Below, in pieces: positions 1-13,239 of a stretch of 64,000 nucleotides of DNA. Source of the stretch: Nepenthes gracilis. Its lineage: Eukaryota > Streptophyta > Magnoliopsida > Caryophyllales > Nepenthaceae. The first letter of the stretch is position 1. Each line of letters begins with the position of its first letter. The position numbers were made by a program, and so were the translations under genes. The DNA lies in contig BSYO01000026.1 of the NCBI GenBank assembly GCA_033239525.1, positions 248,001 through 312,000 of the forward strand, read 5' to 3'. The notes under the pieces were generated by a model, which saw only the letters and a list, made by a program, of their open reading frames with translations, ran no database searches and was not told the origin of the DNA.

Positions 1-407
1 ACTATTAATAAATAAAAGACTCGAATATAACTTGATTATAATCAAATTTTGTCACAAAAATAAGTTAAGACAATAAATCTAACAATTTCTTCATTTAAAA
101 ATTTTATGACAAAACCACTTATAAGATTTCAATAACAATGAAGCTTCAATTACCATTATATTAAAGCTTGTAACATTACAAATAGATAGTTCCTAAAAAC
201 TTAACATGATGCTCATATGGCGTAGCATTCAAGAAGTCTATTTTAATACGAAATAGATGCTATTAGAAAAATACTCGTAATATATCAAAATTTTACCAAT
301 ATAAAGATAGTAGAATACAATATATCACCACATGATAATAATAGCATAACAACTAGTAGCATAATCAAAGGCATAGAATAATAATTAGTAATAAAATATA
401 GTATAAT
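1..407. other. AT-rich flank, possible 3' LTR of a Sirevirus relic
   Basis: No coding region is visible. The stretch lies immediately beyond the polypurine tracts of a minus-strand Sirevirus-like relic, so it is where that element's 3' LTR should be. I could not find a second copy or clear LTR ends, so this is inference from position only. Confidence 0.25.
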
Positions 408-506
408 GCTCCCCCTTAGAAAATATTGCTTCACATTTCCTGAATACATACGGAAATAAGTATCAATATTACTTACCAAGTCGAAGTCTCATAAATCTCC
501 CCCTTA
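408..506 (-). other. Two polypurine-tract-like motifs (minus strand)
   Basis: Read on the minus strand, TAAGGGGGAGC (408-418) and TAAGGGGGAGAT (495-506) match the purine tracts that prime plus-strand DNA synthesis in LTR retrotransposons. Repeated copies before the 3' LTR are typical of Sireviruses; the 15-25 kb element has the same arrangement. Confidence 0.5.
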
Positions 507-559
507 ATAGCACAAATTTCTTCCTTTTTTATACAAATTGTCAAGAGCGGGGACTTAAA

Positions 560-1640
560 AATCAAACTCATTCGAAGTCTTTATTATATCATTGGACAGC
601 ACTTGCCGCATATACCGATCCTACAATCAACCCCATGCTGAAGATGGGCCATTCTAGTTTGGAGATCTATCTTAAAGTCAACTGCATGTTCCAACTGTTG
701 CTACGTACTCATTCAAAACTCAGATTGTGAGGTGATCATCTGCTCCATCCAAAGATGTATGCGGCACAAGAGGTCCACAACAACGTCAGAAGGATCAAGT
801 AAGTATTGAAGGGACCTCTAGGTGATTCATTGGCAAAATGATGAAACACAAAGCCCTTGTGAAGAGAGATATAGTCAGGTGTGTGTGATAGACTCCGGGT
901 AAGAGTGACTCCACCAATGGGGCACCTACAGACACATGGGGTATAATAGGGCTTTGGGTAGAGTGGAAGGAAAAAAGTTGTTGCATTAGGTAACTATGAG
1001 GAAACTTGGTTGTCAGGCATAAATCCTTAAATATATCTATAAAATGGTGACAAATAATAATTGAGATATTTATGGCATCACCTCAAAATACAATATGCAA
1101 AATTAATGCTCTAAATAGTGGAAGGGTAGACAGATGTAACAAAAAATGATATTAGTACTCATAATGCACTAAAAGATGGAGTAATTAGTCAAGAATGTGC
1201 TCGTGCTAATTCCATGACCCTCATAGCTATAGGGACACTGCAATAGCTAAGAGAATGCATCATTAGTAAATAACATCATCTTTTCAGGATAAATATGGTC
1301 TGCTGATAGAACATTAGGAAGACTAAAAATGTCTTGAATCAGTTCAAGCCTGATCCTGATGGTTTGCTCGCAAATGTAGATAGGAAAAGCAGATATGGTG
1401 AATGTTTGAGCAAAATTTTTGGACAAGAGGGAGTAAATGAGGTGTCAAACTTGTGACAAGAGATACCCACTCTCTAGAACGAATATATCCTATATATGAT
1501 CGGGAGGGAGAAACTAAAGCGATGTTCATACTCCAATAATAGGTATTTAGTGCAAAACCTAGACGTATAGCATTGTGTAGCATCACTGCTCTAGAATCTT
1601 GAATTAGTACAATGTGAGTCCCCTCTTGGGCCATTTTTGT
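560..1640 (-). pseudogene. Degraded Sirevirus extra ORF (env-like / plant transposon protein)
   Basis: The minus-strand reading from 1,634 to about 1,344 resembles the first third of the extra ORF at 22,025-23,188: EWVSLVTSLTPHLLPLVQKF here against GWASVITGLIAPSLILIQEF there, followed in both by a CSNIH or YSNIH segment. Weak similarity continues to about 800 in shifted frames. Such ORFs lie between pol and the 3' LTR in Sireviruses and have no proven function. The frame is broken by several stops and frameshifts. Polypurine tracts at 408-506 lie just downstream, so the order is right for the 3' end of a minus-strand element. No matching pol is seen upstream, so the relic is truncated. Confidence 0.5.
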
Positions 1641-1644
1641 GCAC

Positions 1645-2555
1645 CGTTTTTTATAATTGATTTTGACATTATCTATAATAAAATATCATAAATCACCTCA
1701 AATAAAAGCCAATTAGCATATTTTTTTCAAAACCCAAATATGTTTACAGAAAAAATGTTATAGTCGGCATTTAAATGCCAAAGCCCTAGGTTCACAATTG
1801 GGCAAGAAAATGGTAGATCTGGCTAGACCATTAAGGAATATGACAAATAATTTAATCTTAGGAGTAATTCTAGCATTATATTGAGAAAATGATGTATAAT
1901 ATTCTGAAAAATCATAAAAAAAATTTTAAGATGCAAAATACAGCCAAAAACAAAATAAATATTCAAAATCAAGATGATTATCTTGGAAATGGTGAGAGAT
2001 GAACAAGATCCACTAAAATAGGAAGTGATTTGAGAAGCAGCACACGAGTATTAGAGAAAGAGAAAAAGAAGAAGAAGAATAAGAATAAAATAGTAGTGTC
2101 AATTCGAGCGAGGCATGTTTGGGTTAACGTAATCTACCTGTGGCATTCAAATGCAAATTTTGGCATTCAAACATCATTAAAAAGTGGGCATTTGAATGTC
2201 ATTTCAAATGTCAAGGGAAAACCACACTAACTAAAATGGTATATATGGAATGCAAAGCCTAATGTAACAATAAAAAGAATTATAATAAAATTTATCACCA
2301 AGACATAAATAATAATAAGTGATATAGGTGAAATTTATTATTCGATTAAAATTTTTCACAAATCTAATAATTATGAAAAAATTCAGGCACTACTTTTTGA
2401 AACAAATGAATATAAGTGAGACTTATAATATGCTATACATTAAGTGAAGTACCGTGCATAGTTAAGATGTTTGAAAATCTTGAATTGCGAAGAAGATTGG
2501 TTATGATTATGAAATTTTTATTGTATTTTAGAGAATCTTAAAAGAGAAAGTCAAA
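1645..2555. other. Non-coding stretch with ATT-flanked palindromes
   Basis: No gene is supported. The stretch holds the perfect 14-nt palindrome GGCATTTAAATGCC (1,766-1,779) and several variants of GGCATTCAAATGC between 2,142 and 2,200. It lies upstream of the minus-strand extra ORF relic, where the intact Sirevirus carries GC-rich palindromes. A possible reading at 2,030-2,230 is simple-sequence rich and not convincing. Confidence 0.3.
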
Positions 2556-3720
2556 CTCAACAACACGCCCTTCAACATGCTGCGTTGAAACCTTCTTTAT
2601 CGAATTTCTCGGCCGAAATCACATTCAACTTTAAATCCAGAGCATGTTACACTCCCTTCAACATGAGTTTTGACCCGTTGCTTGTCTGTAAGTAAACATC
2701 CCCAATACCAACAACCCTCAACGAACCAACATTACCCACCTTTCATACCCGGTAGTCCCCAGCCGTATAGCTGGTGAAGATGGACTTTCTCGATGTCGCA
2801 TGGTGTGAGGAGCTACTATCCATCATCAAATTTACTTCCTTGCTCGGAAAGATCCACATCTCCCCTGCGTGGATTACCCAAAGGTCTCCGTAAAGAGCGA
2901 TAGAAGCCTAATCATCTTTATCTTAATCCCTCCTTTCTTGGCACTCGCCTCCGCCCTCCTTCTTCTGCTTCCTCTTGAGATAATTTCACTTCATGTGGTC
3001 ATTCCTTCTGTAATGGAAACACTCCATATCTTGGAATTTGAACCAACCGTTGCTCCTCTCCAGTTTGCCACCTCAGTCCCTCAATTTTCTGTGTCCCCAA
3101 CTGCTAGTAGTAACCAAAAGCCTCGACTCCTCCGAAACCTCAATACATCCCCTCCGCCTTGACTCTTTTATAAGTAAGGAAATGATCACCTTATCTAAAC
3201 TGAGCGTGTCTTTCGCAGATAGTAGTATCACGACAATATGATTGTACGAGACTGGTAAAGAAGCTAGCAACACCAACGCGTTATCTTCCTCCTTGATCGT
3301 TTCATCAAGTGTCAATATTTGTGTCAAAATATAATTCAACTCATCCAAATATTTCTCGAAACTTTCCCCTTCCGACAACCATAGGCCATGGAACTACTTC
3401 TTTATATGCAACATTGTTGTCAAGAATTTAAACTTATACCGGCTTTCAAGTTTCTCCCAGACCTTCGCTAGATCTAACAAGCCAATGACCTCCTAAAGAG
3501 TGTCATCCGCGAGATACAACTTAATCATGCCATTAGCCAGATCTCTCTTATCTTGCCACTCCTCTTCCGTCATATTTTCTAACTTATATTCCTTCCTCCG
3601 AAGTGCTTTTACGGTTCTTTTTCAAGTCAAAATATTTCTCATTCTTTCTTACCAAAGGAGAAAATTGTTTCACCAATTAAATAACTCCACATAAAATGGC
3701 AAACTTCTCGATCTCAACGC
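2556..3720 (-). pseudogene. Ty1/copia gag-protease relic
   Basis: Read on the minus strand, this is the start of a copia polyprotein. The gag core includes VWEKLESRYK and SEGESFEKYLDELNYILTQ (3,073-3,470 region). A degraded CCHC zinc knuckle lies near 3,000, and a protease-like segment with HATSRKSIFTSYTAGDY follows near 2,780. The catalytic DSGA-type triad reads as DSSS. Several stops and frameshifts break the frame. There is no integrase or reverse transcriptase after it. It abuts the next relic at about 3,722 in the wrong order for one element, so it is a separate fragment. Confidence 0.75.
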
Positions 3721-3724
3721 CATC

Positions 3725-5112
3725 AAATCACACTTTCTTTCCATCGGACCACACCTTTTCTGAAACTTCTCTATTCATTGGGCAGTTCGACAACAGGTTG
3801 ATGACATAGGCCACGACCTTTAAGGCTTTCCCCCAAAACGATCTGGGGAGTTTCACTTCTGAGATTGCACAGCGGACTTTCTCCAACAACATCTTGTTTA
3901 TCCACTTGACCATCCTATTCAATTGAGATGTCTTCGAGGAGGTTCTTTGATGACAGATATTGTAAGACCGATAGTAAGTATAAAATATTCTGATGTACCC
4001 TCCATTATGTCACTTTGGATATACTTCAACTTTTTCCTCATCTGTCTCTCCATCAATGCATAAAAATATTCAAAGATGCCGAGGGTTTAGTCCTTCGACT
4101 TAAGCGGATACATTCATAACTTTCTTGAAGAATCATTGATAAACGTGATAAAGTACAGTGCCCCTCCAAATAACTTCTCATTGAAAGGGTTACATATATC
4201 AGTGTGGACTAACTCAAGGGGTTTGACCTTCTTTGTGAATGAGTTTCTAAGAAACGAAAATCGCTATTACTTCTCCGCCATATAATAGGGACAAATTCCC
4301 AGTTTAGCTTCTTTCACACCCCAGAGAAGGTCCATTGCCAAACTGCATTCTCATACTTTCACTTGTAATTGTGCTTATTGATGTGACCCTTTTTTTCACA
4401 GTAGTGATACTAAAGGTTCTGATACCATGATCGAGACTTGCTTCGACTCTTCTCTCTGGACTTAGGATAGCACCTTTTACTCCTTCCTAGTGATTCGATG
4501 ACTAGCAAATAGGAATGCGAAGAGGACCTCTATGATTGACGTCTCATCTCCTCATTCAGCATGGATTCTTTTACTAAATCCAGAGCCGCCACGCTATTTG
4601 GAGCAGTATTGACAATAATGATCTGTATCACCTTTCAATAGTCCCACAGGGTTGTCAGAAGCCACAAGTCTAGCACCTCGTCTTCAAACTTGACACCCAT
4701 GCTACTCAGCTAGTCTATGCATCATTGGAACTCATTCAAGTAATCGACCATGGATGAGTCCTCTTTATACCTCACTTGTATTAGTTTTATCAAATGAAAT
4801 AACTTATTGTTACCGATTTTGGAAGCATAGAGCGTCTCTAACTTCTCCTACAGTGTCTTCATATTTGTCTCATTTCGGATATGATTATTCACGTTATCGT
4901 CTACAAATTACTAAATATAGCAACAAACATGCTCATGCTCAAAGGCCCATTCCTCCTCGGACTTCCGCTTGGGCTTTTGTGCGGTGAATACCAGAAGATG
5001 CATTGCCTTGACAAATAGCAAATCCTTCATCTTATTCCGCTAAATATCATAGTTTGTACCATTTAAGAAAATCATTTTCCCAACCTCTATCGATTCCAAC
5101 AAAACTCAACAG
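3725..5112 (-). pseudogene. Ty1/copia gag-integrase relic with internal deletion
   Basis: From the primer-binding site at 5,140 downward on the minus strand this reads as a Tork-like copia gag (MHLLVFTAQKPKRKSEEEWA, then KLETLYASKIGNNKLFHL), a decayed zinc knuckle near 4,400, then directly a pre-integrase segment and the integrase core, ending near 3,728 with RSFWGKALKVVAYVINLLS. The protease segment is largely missing, so gag runs into the pre-integrase region. Stops are frequent. It belongs to the same family as the element at 26,137-31,977, whose gag reads MHLPLFAAQKPKTKSKEE at the same place. Confidence 0.75.
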
Positions 5113-5127
5113 CCATTACTAACAACC

Positions 5128-5142
5128 TCTCTTTGATAACAC
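5128..5142 (-). other. Primer-binding site of a copia element
   Basis: On the minus strand GTGTTATCAAAGAGAG follows the LTR terminus and differs by few bases from the usual copia site TGGTATCAGAGA, which pairs with initiator tRNA-Met. It fixes the orientation of the LTR at 5,144-5,977 and of the gag relic below it. Confidence 0.65.
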
Positions 5143-5143
5143 T

Positions 5144-5977
5144 TGTTGAAAATTTATTGACAATTCAATTAGACCGAGAGGAAATAAAATAGCAATGACA
5201 ACAATAAATAATAATCACAAAATAAGAGAGAAATAAGATACACACAATTTACGTAAAAATCCTCTTCTAAATAAGAAGAAAAAATTACGGAGTATTCATT
5301 TGAAATATTTTACTATGTAAAACAGTTACATGGTGAGGGCAAAAGAACAGATTACAAGAGCTGGACTCATTGTATTAGATTGACTCGAGTAACAGTGAGG
5401 GCAAGATGAATCTCCTTCTTCTTGCTTTTCTTTCTTTTTCTCTTTCACTCCCTGATGGCGCTTATTGGTCTTAATCCCACAAATCATTCACTTGTTCTAG
5501 ATTTTATAAATGATTTGTTACACCAACAATTACGTACTCGCTCTCGTTTTATAACCCAAAAAAATAAAAAACATTCACGCTCTTTTAGTAAATATGACTA
5601 GCTACTTGTGGGGTACACGACCAGTCACCATCCCAGTTCGGCTGGTCCTTAAGTTCTATAGTCTAGTCGATTTCAAGTTCTTCAATCCAGCCGATCCTCT
5701 GATTCGTCAATCCGGCCGTCCTTTGGACCCAGCAATCTAGTCGCCTCTCGGACTAGGCAGTCCGGTCACCTCTCGAACGTAGCAATGTGGTCGCCTCTCG
5801 AATCAAGTAGTCTGGTCACCCTTCAACATCGGCATTCTGCCCTCGGTCACTTCGCTACACGCGTGATCATAACAATATTTCGCCTCAGTATTATACCCAC
5901 GTGAGTTTGACTAAAACCTCCGATTGGTCTGTCAACCGGATATGGTCCCACACATGGGAGTGGCCCATATTACAACA
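5144..5977 (-). repeat. 5' LTR of minus-strand copia relic
   Basis: The block starts TGTTGAAAAT and ends TTACAACA on the plus strand, giving TG...CA ends of 834 bp, next to the primer-binding site and gag relic. It contains a run of about 25-bp imperfect tandem repeats (about 5,655-5,830, core GTCGCCTCTCG). No second LTR was found, so the target-site duplication cannot be checked. Confidence 0.65.
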
Positions 5978-8900
5978 CTAAGATTGCAGAATTTTGGCCA
6001 ATTTCAAGCTCCAATATTATTTACAGGTCATATCAATGATTATTTCTAGCAGAGCCTTCTGTTCTTTGTGGATTAGTGCCAAACGACATAAGTTGTTCAA
6101 TGTCACAGAGGAGTCAATATCCTAAACTTCTCCACAGCGATCATTAGAGAAAGGGAGTCTTTAGATGTGACACGATGGTGGTCCTCATGAAGACATATGG
6201 GCTTCCCAAAGCAAATAATCAGTTGGATTGAACAATGCATTTGAGCTCCAGCGTACTTTATCTCCATCAGTGGAGAATTTCTTGGATTCTCTGGAGGAGC
6301 TAAAGGCCTTCGGCCAATGACCCCTATCTCATCATCTTTTAGTGCTTGGAATGGAGGTTACTGATGTGGTTATTCATATATTAACCCTTCGTATGAATTG
6401 AATTCTCATTTTATTGGTAAAACCTAAACTATGTGGTTGCATTTGCAAATAACATTCTCTTATGCTCGGGCAGTGGCTTTTATTCTATTAAACTCATCAA
6501 ACTATACTGGAGATCTGCTTTATCTTTTTGAACGTGTGAGCTATTAGTAAGGGAGAGCTTTCATCTCATCTAAATGTCCCTTATTTTATAGACAATTGAA
6601 AAGCATCACAAAATTTAATATCTCATTTCTTCCACTATTTTATTAGGGAATACCTCTTCTATTCTCAAAACTCTCCCAATCAGATTGTCCAGTGCTTATG
6701 GATAAGTTCAGTTTGCAGTTTTCTGCCTATGCAATAATTGTCTGTCCTTTGGAAGTTGGCTGCAACAATTATTTCTATCCTCTGAAATATATGTAAATAT
6801 AACAGGAAATCTAATGTCATTCTTTTCACCTTAAACATCTGATTGCTTCCTTCAAAGATTTCTTTGGCATGTTGTAATTAATGGTCTTCATCTAAAGTTG
6901 CTTGAGATGATATTTGTATGTACAAATGTGAAGAAAGGGTTGGGAATAGGAATATAGTGGCTTGGAACAATATTTAGTTGGACAAACCGTTGTGGAGGGT
7001 GTTAAACGAAAAGGATCCTTCTTTGGGTTGATTGTGTTGGATTTTGATCATTTCCTTGTGGGTTAACACAACAAATTATGAGTTATCCAAATGACAAAGG
7101 ATATTAAAGGGTCGTATAATATTTGTATACGGATTCGCCGAGGATCGGACGAAGGTCAATAGAATGATACATGATAGGAGCTTGATTTACGCTTGTGCGC
7201 TTATTTCAAATTGGGGGTCGCCTGAGATATACCCGAGAGGTCGCTAGTGAGCCGATTTTAGTGGATGTGCACTCGATCTGCGCCCAACGGACACTCAAAC
7301 ACTATCTCTGATATAAAATTGTACTTAACGTGATTTTAGGATAATCCGAAAATCATTTCTTACACAATGAGCGCCACAAAGAGAGAGAAAAGAAAAGGAA
7401 AAAAGAGGAAGAGATTCGATATCTGATTGAGGTCTAATTTGAGTTTTATTTTTCGTTAATAATAGGTACGTTATCTAGAGTGGATTTTAAAGACGTATTT
7501 TATTTAATTGCTCTTATTTATCGTTACTTTTTCTTGTGAGTTGTTAGGTATATTGAGAAAATTATAATCAGTCATTCTTTACTCAGGATTGTAGTGAAAG
7601 GTTCTCGGAGATGGTTATTTATAACTGACACAATTATTATAGTGAATTTATTCAAAATTTATCCAATTAATTTTTCCTTGGTTAAAAAGGATTTTTCACA
7701 TTAAAAACGTTATACTTTATTATATTTTTATACTCACAAATATGATAATTGATATTTGATGGGAGAGTTGAGTTTGTTCCGTTATGCTAGATTATTTGTT
7801 TCCAGATCAAATCCCAATATATTGGGCACACAAACACAAAGTTAAGATACGTCTATTTGGATGCTACAAATCCTACAAAGTGTTTGATGGAGAGCATCCG
7901 ACAAATTCTCATCATCAATTGACTGTTACGATGTTCATTCGAGTCAAATTGGAAAATTATATGAATTCTTTTTTCAAGTATGGTAACCAACATCCTAAAA
8001 GGCCATTGATTGAGTGCTTTCCAAATTGGCTGACCGGTCACACTAGGCTTCCTCATGGTGCTAAAGTGTGTTTTCTTAACAATAAATATTTAATTAATAA
8101 AATGAGATGTATCTACCCATAATCATTCGTATATAATTTTTATTATAATATTTTTTTGTTGGACCGTTAGGCCTATGTTTGTTTGGCACGCACGACCCAG
8201 CCTAAAATCGAGCCTAATGCTGTGATAAGCCCGAATCTATTTAGGCATAACCTAATTATAACGGTATTGTGTAGGCATGGCTTCAAAGATGGGCCCGCGG
8301 CTTAGAAGAATACTTGTTAAAAGTCTTTCAAAGAACTGAGCTAAGAAGCAGGCTTAGGCCCATGTTGTTCTGAACCCATAAAGTCCATGTTCCTTGCAAA
8401 CAATGAGATGGTTTTCAATATTCACCTCTAGGATAGATAGCCAAAAAATCGGTATTGAAATCTTGAATTCTGTTTAAGTTCTAACCTTTGACAAAATTTT
8501 AAAGTTAATTTCAGTTTCAACTTTATATACAGGCAAATTTTGCCGAAGACGAAATCAAAATTAGTAAAAGTGGAAGATAGAATTTCATGTTTAATTATGA
8601 TAAATTCATAATAATGTCAAAACGTTACAATTTTGTTAGACTATGTTATAAAGTTTAAACAGATTAGTATGAAATCATTTTTACTGTATCCATTTGATTT
8701 ATTGTACATCTTACAGCTAAAAAAGATAACATTTATATTTAAGAGTAACCAAATCAATTACACAAGAATCTAAAAAATAGAATTGATAAGCAAATAAGAA
8801 TATAAGAAGTAAAGTTTTATATGAATATAACCCAAAAATTAAATAAAAAAAAATTAACGCATTCCTCATGCAAGAGGAATGCCTAAATTTTCAATGAAAT

Positions 8901-9950
8901 GTCATTTTATTAAAATTTGCCTCACTACGGCAGTTATTTATAAAAAGAATAGCATCAATTTTGGTTTTGTTTATATTGTTGAATATTGCAGAGGATGATA
9001 CACAAAGAACATAAATATTTAGGCATATTATTTTGGCTTTGATATGGGGTTTGAATATGACTATAAAGTATGATATTACCATCAACACTAATTGGTCGAA
9101 CCCCTTAATAAACATTTATTAGGAAAACTATTACTTATTAGGGATATTTTATTGCCATCACAGCTGTTGTTGAGGTGGGTACCTTTTATGTGAGACTTAT
9201 AACCAATCAGTAGGGCTTTTATATTTGAATGACACTTTAAATGTAAGTTTTTTTACCAAATTCACATTATTACTATGATAGAGATGCTCAAGCCAATATT
9301 CAGATGATGGCTTGGCATTCAAAATGCTAAAATGCAACTGAAAAATTTGAAGTTAGTTTTAAGTAGATTTCTATAAGAATTTCAAAACATTTGAGAGTCA
9401 TACAGGAGAGAAAAAAAAAAAAAAGACTATAAAATTGGTTTGATTTCTAAATTATAATTATTGATTGTCAACCTTAATTATATTGTTCTGATTATTATGT
9501 ATAATATTTTTATCATTTATTTCATATTATTTACTTTTATACCATTCATTATCAGGACTGTTATATAAAGTTTTATAATCTTGAATATTTTGGTGAATTA
9601 TTTATAATTATACTCAAATATAGTAGAGATTATTGTTAAATGAAAAGTCTTATGTTACATTTCCTAATTATAAAGATTTTTATGTAAAAATTATTTATTT
9701 ACTTTTATACATGTAATTTGTATATTTTTATTGCCCTATTGTAAATTCAGACAACTAGTCTTGTTGCTTTAGAAGCAAGTCTCTAATAATTTTGTTTAAG
9801 TGATATTTAATTGATATTAGTTTTTCTCACTCACCATTTTCAAACAGAAAAGGACGAATAATGAATGCTGGAGAAGGAAATGGCTTGATCAGCTAAACCA
9901 AATGTCAACAAATTGTCAAGATGATTGACTCTCATGTACTTGGTAGGAAG
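5978..9950. other. AT-rich intergenic stretch without a supported gene
   Basis: No gene can be supported. A 112-residue open frame at 7,784-8,122 has no recognisable domain. A stretch around 7,020-7,450 has LTR-like composition, with CpG-rich text then a GAGAGAAAAG tract. The piece at 8,170-8,400 resembles dispersed plant repeats rich in GGCCC. None has firm boundaries. Confidence 0.35.
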
Positions 9951-9956
9951 ATTATC

Positions 9957-9957
9957 A

Positions 9958-9999
<42 letters not shown>

Positions 10000-10001
10000 T
10001 A
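9957..10001. repeat. (TTA)n microsatellite
   Basis: About 15 perfect trinucleotide units. An open frame through this tract encodes only poly-Tyr and is an artefact of the repeat. Confidence 0.97.
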
Positions 10002-10092
10002 TTGCCTTTTGAGTTGGATTCGACTTTCTTCTATTCGTTTGTTTTGGTTGTTGGCCATGTGCTTTTAGTTAATGTTGGTGACGAAAATAAAG

Positions 10093-10139
<47 letters not shown>

Positions 10140-10149
10140 CATTATTATT
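10093..10149. repeat. (ATT)n microsatellite
   Basis: About 18 units with one interruption near the end. It lies 90 bp from a first tract of the same unit, making a compound microsatellite. Confidence 0.97.
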
Positions 10150-13100
10150 CTTAATGATTTATTATTCTTAATGATGTATGTCATAAAATTAAATTTAATT
10201 CAAATTTTAAATTAAATTTTTAGACCTAAATTACTTAGATAGTTAATACCACAAACTAAGAAAGATATCAAATGCATGAAATTCATTCCCAAATTTACCC
10301 TAACATCTAACATTTAAATAAGAATCTTACTTGTCAAACAAAATAACAATAAAAGAAAGAGGAGAAAATACTTTTGTAGAATTTACTTTTGCCATTAATT
10401 ATTTATATGAGGAGCTAATTATTTAAAGGACAAGCTCTCGAAATATAAAATATTTAATTTTTAAAAATAATACTAAATATTAGAAAATTTAAGATACTAT
10501 AATTTTAGATGTCACTTCTTAAGTAAATAGGCTTATATTTATAGAGGCTTTAAAACTGCCACTGGAAATAGTTCAGCCACCATTCATACCCTTAATAGGT
10601 TTAATGTGGTTATTAATTTATTGTCCTCTCCTAATTACAGTATAAATTATTATTTTATTATTTACTAAATATTTTAAACCATTCTAAGTAAATAAAATTT
10701 TTATATATCACAATTATAATTCTAAGTATAACATACTACTTAGTATAACTTATGCCATTAAATGACGTGCTCTATAGGTTATTATCGTGGCTTACTGGTT
10801 GGCACTAATATTATTGACTTTGATTAACAATAGCAATTTGATGCAATTATTAGGGTTTACAATCCGCATTCCTTTCTGTGCTTGTGCATTGTCCGTCCAA
10901 TTGTTCTTTAAACATTTGCCTTCTATTTGTTTGCCCCTCCTGGCAAAGTGGTCTACTAGCACTTTCAAGACATCAATCTGCTTATCTGAATAAGGGAATT
11001 CTTGTTTCATTAGTTTGACAATCTGCCTGTTTTGAGAAGGTAATCACATGATAACTGTTATAAATCTAAACTTATAACCTATGTTTCATCTTAGGGTCAC
11101 GATCCTTCTGCTTATTGTTGGACTCATCACTAGCTCTAGCCTTAACAGTTAGTCACAAAGCCTTGGAACATGAGCCCCATTGATAACTCAACCCATGTGA
11201 CTTTTGGCTGAATGAGAATGATGGATTTGAAAGCGAAAGGATATGCTGCTCGGTGTTGTCCATGATAGGCGTCCATTTGAGCATTTTTGGCACCCAAATG
11301 ATACCAAACAAACTAAAAGTCAAACCCCTACTAATAATTCTAATGGTATTAAATAAAATGTGTATTAAATAAGTCGTGCTAATTTGACATAGACTTTTTT
11401 TTTTATGCTTTTAGCATATAAAAGTGCTGTGTCACACTTAGCACGTCGCAAGACAAAAATGTCTCAGCCCAATATGGAACGTGACCTGCCTATATTAATC
11501 CACACATACGATCAAGCCAAGCTATACTAAGCACAATCCTAAAATAAAAAAATAAATTATATAAAACATTATAAAAAAATATTTATTTTGTTAAATATTT
11601 TAATATTATACTTCACAAATTAAGAAAAAGGTATATTTAATAATAATTCACTTATTTTTAAACTACACTTATGTTTTAACTATCACCACTTCTGAAATCA
11701 TCCTCTTTATTGAAACTCAAAATAATTAAAATTTTGATGCGATTTTTTGCGTCTGACTTATGTTTAAAAAGAATGCACACTTCTACAATTTTCATGTGAT
11801 TTATATTTTTTTTTTGTCAACTATTCAACTATCGATATTAAGGGTTGACTTTAATGATATTGTACTTGTTAGTGGGGCTAAAGCTCTTATACCATTGATT
11901 TGAGTACCAAAAATATATGCTTATTAGCCTTTTGCTAATCTAAAATATTAAACTTTGATTAATTATTTGTAACGTTAGAAATGTGCTCACATTATAAGTA
12001 ATAAAAAATTCAGTTGATATTATAATTTAACTAATCAGTTTTATTTCATGTTGACCCCGTATCAAATAAAGTAAATCTCATCGATCACCACAGATGTTGT
12101 TTATTTTTGCTAGTAGATGGATCCTATATTGATTGTGGTATGTGCAAGTTATATATTGCATACAAGTTGTAATGGATACAAGCCTTCATTTCTTTTGTGC
12201 TAACGGTCATTTTTATGTTCATATAAAATTTTTTCAAATAAATATAGATCACAATTAAATTTACTCAAGGTATATAATTGTGATGAAACAATTTAGTATT
12301 TAAAGATTGTTCAATATTTTAATTTTTTTTAAAAAAAATTAATTAATTATAATATAAGTGGATATGTCATTTTAAATAATTACAATATTTACTTAAAATT
12401 ATTTCTTTAAATTTAATATTTATCTTCATCACTAGTGTTATATGGAAAAAATTATAAACATGCTGATAAAATGTAAAGTTATTAATAAATAATAAAAATT
12501 TGCTCAATAATAAATTTTAGGTGGTTTAATGGGTATCTACAAGTTCACTATTAGCAAAATAAAATAATTCTAAAAAATATTTAATTATTTTAACCATCTT
12601 CTGATTGACATCCATATTTGATTCGACTATTGTGATATTTTTATTACGGAAGATGGTTAAGATAGAACAAAAAGAACATGTGGTCTCTGGCATCTAATAA
12701 ACCGAGTTCTATCATGTAGATTATTGGATCTTTATTTTATTATATTTGAGTTTATTTTATCAATGTAACGTTTTAAACTACTACTTTTAAAAGAAGATGC
12801 TCAAATAAGTAAAATAATATTATTTATTTTCTCGATATAAGGAGAAGTAAACCGTAAAAGACCCCATATAAAGGTTAATAATATGACATATATAATATAT
12901 ATGGAATAATTTAATATTTAAAATAAAAAATTACAATTTAAATAAAAAATAACACAATTATTATTTAAAGAATTATTATAAATAATAGAAAAAATCTTAT
13001 TAAATATTCCAGCTTTATTCATAATAATATTAATTATTTTAAAAATTATAAAAAAAAACTGTATATGTACTCAAAAGTTTTAAAATACTTATAATTTTTA

Positions 13101-13239
13101 TATATTGGATTGAGATTCAACCGATAAAAATCAATCTAAAAAATATAAAAATAGTATAGTTTTTATTATTTTTTTATAATATTAGTATTTAGATATTTTA
13201 ACATTCTATTAAAGAATACATAAAAATAATTATATATTA
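10150..13239. other. AT-rich intergenic stretch without a supported gene
   Basis: Very AT-rich, with many homopolymer runs. Short open frames on both strands at 10,787-11,010 overlap each other and show no domain. The 11,400-11,530 piece has isolated GC-richer text resembling a dispersed repeat. Nothing else is seen. Confidence 0.4.

Noticed and set aside
6000..7000. Possible LINE remnant
   Set aside because: A few phrases looked LINE-like but no endonuclease or reverse-transcriptase motif could be read in any frame.
7784..8122. Open frame of 112 codons on the plus strand
   Set aside because: No recognisable domain, no intron or promoter signal, AT-rich surroundings, and an overlapping frame on the other strand.
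8160..8400. Possible gene with GGCCC-rich exon
   Set aside because: It has no open frame and similar GC-rich text occurs near 11,450 and 56,580, so it is more likely a dispersed repeat.
9921..10154. Poly-Tyr open frame
   Set aside because: It is created by the two TTA microsatellites and has no domain.
10787..11010. Overlapping open frames on both strands, one weakly gag-like
   Set aside because: The resemblance to a copia gag rests on a few residues and there is no further gag or pol text nearby.
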